From: Amoebidium appalachense
Taxonomy: Eukaryota > Ichthyosporea
NCBI GenBank assembly: GCA_963693365.1
Contig: CAVNZM010000006.1
Location: 6,572,001-6,636,000, forward strand
Direction of reading: 5' to 3'
Length of the DNA stretch: 64,000 nucleotides
In this document: positions 48,854-60,397 of the stretch, piece by piece
Position numbering within the stretch: position 1 is the first letter of the stretch
Layout: every line of letters begins with the position of its first letter
Program-made: the position numbers and the translations under genes
Notes under the pieces: generated by a model
The model's input: only the letters and a program-made list of their open reading frames with translations
What the model was told of the DNA's origin: nothing
Database searches by the model: none

Positions 48854-50048
48854 CGCATGCATGCTTCCCGTGCTTATGTGTTTGTCTGTGTGTGTTGGAG
48901 GGGAGGGTGGGGGCTGTGGGGGTGGGGGAGGACGGGGTGGAGGGGGGAGGAAGAGGAGGATGGGGATGTCAGAATCGTAGACCCAGCGAAAAGCACAAAG
49001 GCAAGACGAGGAGGCACGGTGTTGCTTATGTGCATTCGCTTGCATGTTGTGCCCACACGGGTGTATGAGATGTGTTCATCTCCCTCTCACTCTCCCTCCC
49101 TCCCCTCTCTCTCTTTCCCTTCCCCCCCCCCCCCCCCCCCCCCTTGTGTGTCTGTGTGTGCGTTTGTACGTGCACATGTATGTATGGGTGCATTGTAGAG
49201 AAGCACGATGTTCAGGCGCAAGTGTCAAACACGAGGTGCAGTCGAATAGCATAAGAAGTGCCCAAATCGAACACAGGAAGGGAATTCAAACACATTCCCT
49301 CCCGTATAATATCCTGCCAAGATGGCACTTTACTAATGATAGTGCCTTGGGGAATAGTGGTTGTGGTGGTTAGGTGGTGTTGATCATAACTTACTCTTCC
49401 CAATAGGGATATTTCATGTGGCTGCAGCAGGAGGGGAGAGGGGACGGGCGGAGGAAAGGGGGAGGCGGGGGGAGGTTCACATACTGTTCCCATTTTTGAT
49501 ATTCAAGGGGGTAGATATTCTGCAGGTAGTGGGCTAGGTCCTCTCTGTCTGCAAGCAGACATGCAGCTTGCAGTGCTTGTTTGTCCTCGGTGCTGGGAGT
49601 CAGGCCACAAGGTCCGTATGCCTGTGTGTGTGTGTGTGTGTGGGCGTGTGTGTGTGCGCGCGTGTGTGCAGACGTGTGTGTGTGCGCACGCACATGCGAG
49701 TTAGTGCGCGCGAGCACATGTTTGCGTGTGTGCACTTACTGTATGTGTGTGCCTGTCACGTGTGTCTCGTTTGCTCGTGCATGCCTGGGGAGGCGAGGCA
49801 GGGTGTGTGTGTGTGTGTGTGTGAGGAATGTGGTGGGAAGGGAAAGGGGAGGAAGGAGGGGGGGGGAGGGGGGGGGGGGGGGGGGGAGAGAAGGGAAATG
49901 TACATATTACAGGATACCAAAATGGAAGCAAAAACATTCAATACCTACAAAAGCTGTCACAAAACAGAAACCAACCCAGGAGTGCAAGGAAAGAGAAGAA
50001 TTGAACAGAGCCCGTCATCGCCCCCAGGAGAGGTTTTTTTTTTTTTTT

Positions 50049-50099
<51 letters not shown>

Positions 50100-51772
50100 A
50101 GGGGGTCCTTTTCCTCCACAAAAGAACGTATTTCGCCTCTTTCTATAACATCTCAGAGTCAGCTGCCAAAGGAGGGGGAGGGGGGAGGGGGGGAGGAGGG
50201 GGAGGAGGAGGAGGAGGAGGAGGGGGGGGGGGGGGGGGGGGGGTATAGAATCAAGAACAACAGAACTGGAGAAATTCAATTCAACATGAGCCAAATTCTA
50301 TGATCCACTCACGACAGCCAAAAAATTGATCAGGAAAGATCGACCAACACACATTGATGTCAAGATCGACCACAACTTTTTGTTTTGCAAGGTTGCCCAA
50401 CAAAAAAAACATTGATCGGGCAATGTGCGTGCCAGAGCCATGCACACATGTGTATGCCGTAAGTGTGTGTGAGAGAGCAAAACCAAGAAAAAGGAGGGGG
50501 GGGGGGGGGGGGGAGGGGGGGGGGGAAAGGCCGAATCCATAGCCGTACACACCGAGAGAATTTGGACTGCCGCCGCCACCTGCCCCTGGTCCAAGAGCGA
50601 TTGCAAAACCCCACTGACCATAGCAACCTTGTCCTGGGCAGATCTCCTACAAACCCCCAGTGAGATATAGAAATTTGGATATTCTGCAGTAGAAAGAGGC
50701 CCGAGGGGGGCAGGGGGAGGGGGAGAGGTGGGGGGCCACAGATTAACAAATGGGCGTAACAATAGCAAACATGAAAACTCAAGCGAATTATCACATCCAT
50801 TCCTTAGATCGAACAAACCACACCACAGACCAAAAAGACAAGAAACGAAAAGACCCCCCCCCCCCCCCCCCCCCCCCTTCCCCCCTTCCCCCTGCCCTCC
50901 TCGCCCCTCCCCCTCTCTAACCCCTTCCATACTTCAACCTTTTTTGCAATGCTTTTCCCCAATACCCAATAGTACTGGTGTAGACCCCCCCATCCCCCCA
51001 AATCTCCACCCTCGGGCATCTGAGAAAGGAGGGGAAACCAAGGGGGGCAAAAGGGAAGGGGGGAGGGAGGGAGGGGGGGGGGGGGGGGGTTGAATGCGGA
51101 ACACAGTACGAAGTACGCATACACAATGAGAAGCATGGTGCAGGACACATGCAAAGGCAAACATTCAAGTATGCAGCATCAGCCATGCGCACAGTATGCG
51201 TCATAAGCAGAGCCCATCCTCAGGGAGGGGGGGGCGTCGGAAACATTAAACACCGAGCCCACACCACCAGGGCAGGGAAAAAACAAAAAAAACAAACAAC
51301 CACTACACACCTCTTAAAGGCCTCTCGGTCGTAGTTGCACAGGTGTTCCGTGTTTCGCCACCACGTCCTCTCCTTCTTCCCCCCTCTCCTTCTCTCTGGC
51401 GTGTTTCCGACCAACATTATTAAAATTTATTTTTTAGTTAATTGTATTTATGGTTTGAAGATTTTTTTATTTGTAGTTAAACCGCGCTAGTCCCCACTAG
51501 TCCCCTATGTCACTGGAAAGCCTATTAGCCTATCCCGGTTTGACGAATTTTCTGTGTCTCTACTTCACTCGCATTGTATTCTCTATCCATGCAACTTGCT
51601 CGTGTTTTCTTTTAAAGTCACTTGCAGTCTATTATGTGTATACATTTTGTTTTGTGTGTATTTCAACGGTAACGTGTCGTGCTTACACCTTGCTTGCCTT
51701 TTTTGTGCACGGTTGACCATGCCAATACGCGCCATGGTCAAACCCCCCCCCCTCCCCCCCCCCCCCCCCCCG

Positions 51773-51803
<31 letters not shown>

Positions 51804-51850
51804 AGCAAACAATCCACCTGCACCGAAAAAAAGGGTGGTGGTGGTGGTGG

Positions 51851-51892
<42 letters not shown>

Positions 51893-52567
51893 AGAAGGGA
51901 GGGGGAGAGCAACCTAAAGACGAAACAAACAAAAATTCCACATTAGGCATATGAACTTTGTTCAATCAGCACTTCAAATCCCCCCCCCCCCCCCCCCCAC
52001 TCCCCCTTTCTATCGAATCCACCATAAGATTCTGCGAAACCTTTCCCTGCTTACCTTGCAACCCCCCCCCCCCCCCCCCCCTTTCCCCCCCTTCACCACC
52101 ACAACATAACAGGGCACTTATCTTCAACCAACCCGTTTCCAACTCCCCCCCCCCCCCCCCCCCCCCCCCCGGCACACCACAAAAGAACCGAAAGAATGAC
52201 ACATGCGCACAAATGGAGAGATACACATGCACAGACACAGACACACGCCCACACACACACACACGGGTGCGCACACAAGCACACACACACACACACACAC
52301 ACACACAAGCCCACCCCCCCCCCCCCCCTCTTCCCCCCACCCCAAAGCACACACACACAAACCACCGAGAAAACCAGACATTACTGAAAACCAGACAGAT
52401 TACTGAAAAACAGACAGATTACTGAAAACCAGACAGATTACTGAAAACCAGACAGATTACTGAAAACCAGACAGATTACGCCAACATACCTGGTCGTTGC
52501 TCTGGTGTTTCTGGTGGAGTAGAGTACCGCCTCATCACCACAAAGGCCATAAGGGGCCTGGATGCCA
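46404..52567 (-). CDS. Unidentified multi-exon gene with helical middle and Ser/acidic C-terminal part
   Basis: Exon-like segments in transcript order: 52567-52490, about 51391-51311, 51019-50939, 50683-50553, 49592-49481, 48595-48065, 46959-46404 (stop 46404-46406). The first three join in phase (2/2), as do the last two (phase 2). Joins 50939/50683, 50553/49592 and 49481/48595 do not match in phase, so exons are missing there. Segments include [73 protein letters not shown] and [20 protein letters not shown] (alpha-helical). An acidic Ser-rich region follows ([20 protein letters not shown]), then ADD-like disordered sequence and a C-terminus ending [11 protein letters not shown]. No family was recognised. 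It could be two genes. Confidence 0.5.
47043..47134 (+). repeat. (GT)n, about 46 units
   Basis: Pure dinucleotide run; a second one lies at 47382-47466. Confidence 0.96.
47659..47845 (+). repeat. (GGGA)n tetranucleotide array
   Basis: GGGA/GGCA units interrupted by a G run at 47707-47720. A similar array lies at 52970-53090. Confidence 0.93.
48065..48595 (-). CDS. Unidentified gene: Ser/acidic-rich exon
   Basis: 531-nt exon, acceptor gcgccttcag, donor GATGG|gtaggc. Pro/Thr/Ser-rich start, then [12 protein letters not shown], a Ser/Glu/Asp-rich tract and an amphipathic [20 protein letters not shown] helix. Joins 46959-46404 in phase 2. Confidence 0.7.
48787..48850 (+). repeat. (GT)n, about 32 units
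   Basis: One of several GT runs between 48600 and 48850, alternating with poly-G (48718-48737). Confidence 0.95.
49481..49592 (-). CDS. Unidentified gene: helical exon ([18 protein letters not shown])
   Basis: 112 nt, acceptor actcccag, donor CAGTAT|gtgaac. Encodes [18 protein letters not shown] and [19 protein letters not shown]. Predicted helices; phase 2 in, 0 out. Confidence 0.65.
50553..50683 (-). CDS. Unidentified gene: exon [18 protein letters not shown]
   Basis: Acceptor ttctactgcag, donor CTCTCG|gtgtgt. Encodes [18 protein letters not shown] and [21 protein letters not shown], the latter strongly amphipathic. Phase 1 in does not fit the phase-2 end of 51019-50939. Confidence 0.6.
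52380..52489. repeat. 19-bp minisatellite, about 5 copies
   Basis: attactgaaaaccagacag repeats near-perfectly, and the array ends at the donor of the exon at 52490-52567. Confidence 0.93.
52490..52567 (-). CDS. Unidentified gene: exon [17 protein letters not shown]
   Basis: 78 nt with acceptor tttgtaacag and donor GACCAG|gtatgt, both strong. The downstream intron begins with the 19-bp repeat array at 52380-52489. Confidence 0.65.
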
Positions 52568-52687
52568 CTGTTACAAAAAATAAGAAAGTCCGTCAGGGTG
52601 GCAAACCCACGTTTAGACACAAAAAAGAGCACAAGAGGGGAAAAAACATTGGGGGGGACGGGGTGGATGGAGTGAGTTGTTACGTTT

Positions 52688-52690
<3 letters not shown>

Positions 52691-52763
<73 letters not shown>
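52691..52763 (+). repeat. (GT)n, about 36 units
   Basis: Pure GT run followed by poly-G (52874-52892) and (GA)n/(GGGA)n to about 53100. Confidence 0.95.
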
Positions 52764-52764
<1 letters not shown>

Positions 52765-52929
52765 GGGGGCGGAGGGGGGGGAAGAGAGTGCAATAAAACG
52801 GAGGGGAGGTGGGGAGGGAGCTGGAAAATGGCTTGGGTGGAGGCAAGTAGAGCGAAAGGAGTTGGGGACCGTGGGGGGGGGGGGGGGGGGGGAAGGGGGG
52901 AGAGAGAGAGGGAGATGGAGAGAGAGAGA

Positions 52930-52974
<45 letters not shown>

Positions 52975-53389
52975 AGGGAGGGAGGGAGGGAGGGAGGGAG
53001 GGAGGGAGGGAGGGAGGGAGGGAGAGAGGAAGGGAGGGAGGGAGGGAGGGGGGAAGGGAGGGAGGGCAGGGAGGGAGGGAGGGAAGGACGCGAGAGAGAG
53101 AGAGAGGAGAGAAGGACGTAAGGTTGTTTAGGTTGGCATGCAAGTATAGGTGTGTGTGTGCAGAGGGCGGGAGGAGGGGGGGAGGGCGGGAGGAAGAAGG
53201 CAGCTAGGGCAGGGCATAGAGACAGGACGGTTGGACAGGTATATATGATGCACGGACGGGCTGTTTGCAGATGGAAAGATGTAGTAGTACACAAAAAAGG
53301 TGCCATCTCTGCCGACATAAAGAGTTACTTCTATAATCACGTCTCGCGACGTGAGCGTTGCCCGTACTACAACTTAGAGAGTGAAATCG

Positions 53390-53536
53390 CTTATCCTGTC
53401 CAAATTGTGTAGAGTAATAAAACGTGGGGTAGCAACATGACATGGGGAACGCACCCGTCAAAGCACAGAAGTTCGCGGTTGGCCTGTGTAAGCACCTCGC
53501 GGCCTGGGTCGAGAATCCAAAGACAGACATTTGCAA
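53390..53536 (-). CDS. Possible exon, reading frame unresolved
   Basis: Acceptor ttatcccttgtag at 53537. The phase-1 frame encodes NVCLWILDPGREVLTQANRE then LLCFDGCVPHVML, open to TAA at about 53391. No convincing donor. A second coding-looking frame (SRDVIIEVTLYVGRDGTFFVY) starts about 53377 after ttgtag. Both could be upstream exons of the unidentified gene to the left, but the join could not be fixed. Confidence 0.35.
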
Positions 53537-53537
53537 C

Positions 53538-54189
53538 TACAAGGGATAACCCTTCCCCACGTATGGCCGATTAGAAATACTCATAAAATAATATGCCTTG
53601 TTTTTTTCGGTCCTTGTTTTCTTCATAGACTAGCCAAAGGCAACCAGGCACGTGTGTACACTCCTTGTGTAAGAAATCGGGGCAGCTAACAGCTAGTACC
53701 AGTATGTTCACACACAGAATATTCTACAAAACGAATGCGTGTTGTCGTATAATGCTCACGAGTGCTCTGTTAAAGTTTTCGAAACGTTCGAATAAAGCCA
53801 TTAACATCCATGATCCATTCTCTCAAAACATCAAATAGTGGAGCTTTGACGATCCATGTGGTGTGGCGCCGTAACGGTCACTGGATCACGCAAACGCTTC
53901 GATCGAGCTCTGGCTCACTGAATAGTCTACCACTACATGACGTCACTGTTGTTTTGTATTAGACGACAATTCCATGGTAAAAATTAAAAATTACGTTGTA
54001 AAGACAACGCAGTATACTTCCCTGATTCTTCAGGGCTGCTCTTTCTTGGCAGAGGTTCAAAACTTGCGGTTGAGCTTTGAAAGCAATAATTAACTGAGAA
54101 CGGAAAAAGCACATTACAAGCGTTCTGGTTATGGCAGGAAAGGAATCGCAGTTTTGTTAGTCAAATTTCAAAAATCGTTAGACACCCAC
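53538..54189. other. Unique spacer, possible promoter
   Basis: AT-balanced, almost free of simple repeats. Contains a perfect TGACGTCA at 53938-53945. Nothing coding was recognised. Confidence 0.45.
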
Positions 54190-54330
54190 TTATTTTTCTT
54201 GCTTGTGCAGATCTCCCTCCACCTTGCCATTAACCTTCAGTTCATAATCAGCCCCCGCGTCATAATCAGCCCCCGCCCCTCCTTCGCCCTTCTGTTCCTG
54301 GATCCATTTCAATTGAGACGCCAAGGTTGC
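54190..54330 (-). CDS. Possible terminal exon of an unidentified minus-strand gene
   Basis: Acceptor gggaaatttag, then 46 codons reading LASQLKWIQEQKGEG, GADYDAGADYELKVNGKVEG and ending LHKQEK before TAA. A direct repeat of ataatcagcccccgc (plus strand) produces the GADY repeat. A competing frame from an acceptor near 54380 (VVGSVGSILGNLGNLG) also stays open, so the frame is uncertain. Confidence 0.35.
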   Translation of the reverse strand, partial: ATLASQLKWIQEQKGEGGAGADYDAGADYELKVNGKVEGDLHKQEK

Positions 54331-55551
54331 CTAAATTTCCCAGAATGGAGCCAACGGAGCCAACAACTCTACAGTGAATAGCACGCACATTTAGGCCTTC
54401 AAGTCGGTCCCCGTCCATGAATCCAAACACCCCTCTCGTTGGTAAAGTCACTTGTAAAATTCTTTAACAAACGGTGCTTCACATCTTTGAATCGCGAAAA
54501 AATACATCTTTTTTGCTGCCTTGCTACAAACTAGAAGGTAAGGCCATAATATGAGCACTTAGCATCAGCCTGAACGTTTGAGCTGCCAAGGGTTTAGTTT
54601 TCCTATGATCTATCCAGCGACTGTTCTCCATGCTGAAGTTTTTGTTGTTCTGTCGTTTCATGATGGATTATTCTACTTACCAATGTCCATGCAGAGCCTT
54701 CCTACTTCCCTCTCAATCCTTGCTCTCCAGATTCATTTTCTTTACCTTTTGCCCTTTCTTCCTTCTCCCCCCGTTCTCCCGCATGCCCCCCATTTCTCTT
54801 GCTCCCTCTCCCCCCCGCCCCAACCCCCCCTCTTCCTTTCGGTCTCATGTATCTTTCTCTGGCTTCTCGCCCCCCACCCCACCCCCTTTAGTTCTCCCTC
54901 CTCCTTCTCTCTCTCTCGCTCTCTGTCTCTATGCCCCTCTCTCTCTCACTCCCCCCCGCCCCCCCTCCCGCTCCCTCCTCTCTCTCTCTCTCGCTCTGTC
55001 TCTAAGTGTCTCTCTCTCTCCCCCCCTCCCCCCCTCCCCTCCCCCCCCTCTCTCTCTTCTCCCCACCCCTCTCCCTCTTCCGCTCTCTCTATCCCCCCCC
55101 TCCCCTCTTTTCCTCCCCTCCCCCCTCCCCCCCTTTCCATCCCGCCGCCCCCTCCCCCCCCCCCCCCCCCCCGTTTTTCCTGTTATTAGCTTGGCTCTGT
55201 AAGATCATTTCCCTGTCGTTGGCCAACCAAGCTGACCTCTCTCTTCTTTTCTTTGGCATCCTCCGGCATCAGCCACTCCGCTTGATACTTGCACAACTGC
55301 TATATTCCTACACATCTGTCCGTTGCTTCGTTTTCCCCAATTTTGGTCCTTCGTACCCCCTTTCTGGCCATTTGACCCGTCGCACTTTCTACCCTTTATT
55401 TCATAGCCTTTTTTCTTTTTCTTCGCGGAACTACAGCTCTGTTTGGGGCAGACATGGGTCTGGTGTTGGATCCCCTCACTTCTTTCCCATTACCACAGCC
55501 ATCGGGTGATGTTTACCCTCCTGCGCTCTTGGTGGGGGAGTATGATCGAAA
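54331..55551. other. Spacer and likely 5' leader region of the USP gene
   Basis: Pyrimidine-rich CT/C blocks at 54700-55170 on the plus strand, then unique sequence at 55190-55550. An acceptor-like ctacag at about 55436 could start the leader exon that ends at 55554. Confidence 0.45.
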
Positions 55552-55554
55552 ATG
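55552..55554 (+). CDS. USP46: USP start codon alone on its exon
   Basis: The sequence cgaaaATG|gtgagt places the ATG directly before a strong donor. Joining to 56699 gives [13 protein letters not shown], which aligns with the MGANASALEKEIG start region of animal USP12/46. No other ATG in phase 0 was seen immediately upstream of 56699. Confidence 0.75.
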
Positions 55555-55804
55555 GTGAGTGGCAGATTATCTTGCTCGCTCTGGCTTGAGAGATGATGAG
55601 AAATGCATGGCACCTTTCTTGTTATATGCTTGTTCTGAAATTGGAGATGCAAGAGCGAGTTACGTGCACTCTTTCTGATGAAAAGGGTTTGCAGTTTCAC
55701 AAGGCATGTTAAGCTGCAAGAAAAAGGCAAAAGGGGAATGGGAATGCAATGCATCTGTTCCGCGTGCCGTTGCTTCTTTGTCTACACATCTCTCCTTGTA
55801 TGTA

Positions 55805-55855
<51 letters not shown>

Positions 55856-56227
55856 TGTGTGCGTGCGTGTTTGTGCGTGTGTGTGTGGGCGTGTGTTTGT
55901 GGGGGGAAGGGAAGGATATATGGGTAGGCGGGCAGGATAGGTGGAAGGCCGGGGGAGGGGGGAGGGGGGGGGGGGGGGGGGGGGGGCGGGGGCGGGAGGG
56001 AAGGGGGGGCTCAGGAGGGGGAGAAAATGGATGTGGGTGGGAGGAGGAGGAGAGGGGGGGGGGGGGGGGGGAGATGATGGAAGCAAGGCGCGCGTATGAA
56101 AATGCAGACACGAGACACATGGAACAAATAGTTTACACTAAAATGGAGCAACATGATACACATTGTATAGCTAGTGCTTGTATAGCGAGTGCTCGTTTGA
56201 GGGGTTTTTTTTTTTCTTTTTTTGCCT

Positions 56228-56318
<91 letters not shown>

Positions 56319-57572
56319 TGTGGGTGGGTGTGGAGGGGAGAGGGGGGAAGAGGGGAGGGGGAGGGGGTGATTTCCACTTGTGTATGAAGAAGGTATACAC
56401 CCAGACATATGGAGCAGATATTTCACATTGTTATAGAACAAACCACCTACAAGGTAAAAGTGGCACTCTCTCAACTCGTCCATGACTAGTTGCTATGAGA
56501 AAGGCAGGCACGAATAGACGGAACAACTGTTCACATTTCCATTTACCCAATTACCCGCAGTGTATCGAATGTTTGTGTCTGGCAGCCCCCACCTTTTAAT
56601 TTGAATTACTTATAAAAAGCAGACACGGAAACATGGAACAACTGTTCCACACTTACATGGAATGTTTCTGATAACCCCCATCTTCCATTTCCACGCAGGG
56701 TGTAAATTCGTCCAAGATTGAAAAGGCCTTAGGGGCTGGGTTTCCAGAACACGAAAGGTTCTACGGACTTGAAAATGTAAGTTACCAACTCTTGAGTTTG
56801 GTTTGTTGGTGTAAAAAAAAAAACAAAAAAAAAAAAAACGGTAATATGTTTGATACTATCCACATGTATTTATGAGCAAACAACCTCTCGCTTGTATATG
56901 CCCTTCGATGCGTCTTTGAGCACATACACACACCCACTCACGCGCGCAGCCACGGTCGCACGGACACTCACGCGCATATGTGGGCACACATGCACACACA
57001 GACAAACAGGCACACACAGGCACACACACAGACACACATACAGGCATATACGAACATGCCCATTGCACACACACACACACACACCACAGGCATACTTTAC
57101 CCCCCCCCCCCCCCCCCCCCCCCCCTCTCCCCCCAAGCCTTCTCCCCGGCAACCATCACCACGATTGCACATGCTCCTGCACACATAACATTGCTTTTTG
57201 TCTTTTCATTCCTTTTTACCCATCTGTCAAGAAAGACATTGTGTGGTTCCGGCATGCCCAGATGCATAGCAGCAGCGCATGTGCACCTGTGTTCCCCCCC
57301 CCCCCTAACCCTCACCTCCCCCTCCCCCCTCCCCCCTCCCCCCCCCCCCCCACACACACACACACCGCCAACACCACCACACACACAAAGACACGCTCGC
57401 GCGCATGAGCACACACGCATGTGCGCACACAAATACACACCCACACAACCACAAACCCCCCTTTCCCCCCCCCACACACACACAACACACACACTCAGAG
57501 AGAGAGAGGGGTGGAGGGGGGAGGGGGGAGGGGGGTAGGGGGGGGGGGGAGGGAGAGATGGAGAGATGGAGA

Positions 57573-57608
<36 letters not shown>

Positions 57609-57956
57609 CGAACACACACACACACACACACACACACAGCACAGCACATACACGTGCACGTACACACAAAGGCTTCCACTTTTTCTCTAATGTGCCCTGC
57701 ATCCCCCCCCCCCCCCCCTCCCCCCCCCCCTGGGGGGGGGGGGGGGGCCTGCTTTCATGCATCTCGTGTTTATGTAATATTTCTCTTTTTTTTAGTTTTC
57801 TAAAAAATATGCATTTACGGTCAACCCAATACCGAATCTATATGCATTTCACCCGAAAGCTAATCCTGAATCTCTACAATATTCAAGCTTTGCATTTTTT
57901 TTATTTTTTTTATGTGTACTTGGTACTCCATCACACATTCTAAACCCCCCCCTCCC

Positions 57957-57992
<36 letters not shown>

Positions 57993-58870
57993 CCCAATTC
58001 AGTTCGGCAACACATGCTACTGTAACTCTGTGCTTCAGGCGTTATACTTCTGCCCGCCGTTTAGGCAACACCTACAAGGTATGCCGAAGACATAAATTCA
58101 TCAGGGGACACCTTTTTCTTTCACGCACGGAACCCACACAGAGAGAACGGAGGCAAAAAAGGAATGTGTGGAATTTGTTGGTGTGTAGCCGAATTTGATT
58201 GTTGGGAACTTTGGGTTTAGTTCTCTTGACAAGCGTCTCACTGTGAACGTATTATCGTTCTTGAGGAGTCGTACCAATATCAATGCCAATCACACCTGCA
58301 ATCGTAGTTGGGAACACGATCATGAAACATAGAAACGTGAACAAAGTTTAACTACAAAACCGGAGTGTGTGACATAGGCTCATTTGTAAGTGTTCTGGTC
58401 TGATTTCTATCGTTAGTTTGTGTTTTGACAAAAATTGGCTTTCAACTACCGTGATTCTGATTTTTCCGAACCCTGCAGCACATGCATACTGACTGAATTC
58501 GGCTTTAAGCTACGGTGATTTTGATCTTTTTGAACCCTACAGCACATGCATACGCGCGTAAAAACAGCGGGGGGTCTGATGAGGAAAACATTCTCACGAG
58601 CCTGGCCGAACTGTTCACCACCATTTCCACACAACGGAGAAGAACGGGAGTGATTCCCCCGCGAAAATTCATAGCCCAGTTGAGAAAGGAGAACGGTATG
58701 TGAGCACGTATGTGTTCGTTTGTGTGTGTATATGTGTGTTTGGGGGAGGGGGGGGAGGGGGAGGGGGTTGGAGCATACGCCGGGGGGGGGGGGGGGGGGG
58801 AGGGGGAGAGGGGGGGGGGGTGGGGGAGGCTGGGGACAGGGTTGAAGGAGGGGTGGGGCTGTGGGTGGGT

Positions 58871-58902
<32 letters not shown>

Positions 58903-59558
58903 TGGGCTGGTGCGGTGTGTGTGTGGGTGTGTGCCCTGGTGTGCGTGTGTGTGTAGTTGAAGGTGTTCGTGTACATGTTGTTGTGTTTTTGTGTTTGGTG
59001 GCGCGGTTGTGGTGTTGACGGTTCACTCGCTTTACTCACACACATGGCCCTGTCCCCCTCCCCCGGTCACCTCATCTACACACCTACATGAACGCGCACG
59101 TACACGGGCGCACACTCCAATTCACACACATGCGCGAGCACACTTCACACATATGCACAACAACACACGTAACCACACATACCATGTGGACGCACGTATA
59201 CACATGCACACGCACGTACAGGCACGTACATACACAACACACACACACGTACACATACACGATTACACACACACATGTGTACACACACCACTCTTGCACC
59301 ACACGTATTCACACACACACGCATGGACACACGTACACACCTACGTACACATGCTGTCACCTCTACACACACATACACATACGTACACACACACACGTCC
59401 ACACGTCCACACGTCCACACGTCAACACATACAGAGCTATTCCGTGGGTCCATCCAGCAAGATGCGCATGGGTTTCTCAACTCTCTTCTCATCACACAGT
59501 CACGTACACAGACAGATACAAACAACCTTGCCCAAACGTACACACACTCGCACGCGCG

Positions 59559-59603
<45 letters not shown>

Positions 59604-60356
59604 GCGCGTACACACATACACACAAGTATTTCAAACATACACGTGCATGCACACACACACACACGTACACACGTCCACACGTGCACACGTACAGAGCTGT
59701 TCCGTGGGTTCATGCAGCAGGATGCGCATGAGTTTCTCAACTACCTGCTAAATACGGTGGCCGAGCTACTAGCCGAGGAGCAGAGAAAGGAGCTGGGCCT
59801 GAGAAAACAGGCCTCAGGGTACGTCCCCATCTTCCATTTGTGTCAATTCTTCTTTCTTCCTTCCTTCCCTCCTTTCTTCCTCCTTCTTTTTCTTTCCTCT
59901 GCGGGGTTGTGTGTGTGTGCGCTTTTTTTTTTTTTTTTTTTTTTTTTTTTCGGGGGGAGGGAGGGGGGGGGGGGGGGGGGGAGAGGGGGGGGGATATAAG
60001 AGGAAACAACATAACTGGTTGGCCAAACTTCGAGTTTAAACGGAAAGCTTACGTTCTTGCACTCTGCATGCCGTTCCCACGTTTGATTGGTGGTTTTATT
60101 GGGGCATAGTTGATTTGCTCCCAATTAGCGGCTGCCATGGCCTAACTTTCCCTTTGCTGAAATTTGGTCTTCTCATGTGTGCGAAACCCCCCCTTCCTTC
60201 TCCTCCTCCCCCTCCCCCTCCCCCTCCCCTCCTCCGCCCACCCCCTCGCTCTCTTCCCTTTTCCTTCGTTCCTTCCCCCCCCCCACCCCCCTCCCCCCCT
60301 CTCGTCCCCCTCCCCCCTTTCTACCCCCCTCTCCCGGCCCCCACCGTTCCCTGTGC

Positions 60357-60397
<41 letters not shown>

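Noticed and set aside
55432-55560. Exon reading GLVLDPLTSFPLPQPSGDVY as the USP N-terminus
   Set aside because: That frame reaches the donor in phase 2, but the next exon needs phase 0. The ATG at 55552-55554 fits instead, so this stretch is probably 5' leader.
59084-59690. Thr/His-rich open frames before the USP exon
   Set aside because: Products of (CA)n sequence. Only the 59435-59500 segment resembles real coding sequence, as a decayed exon copy.
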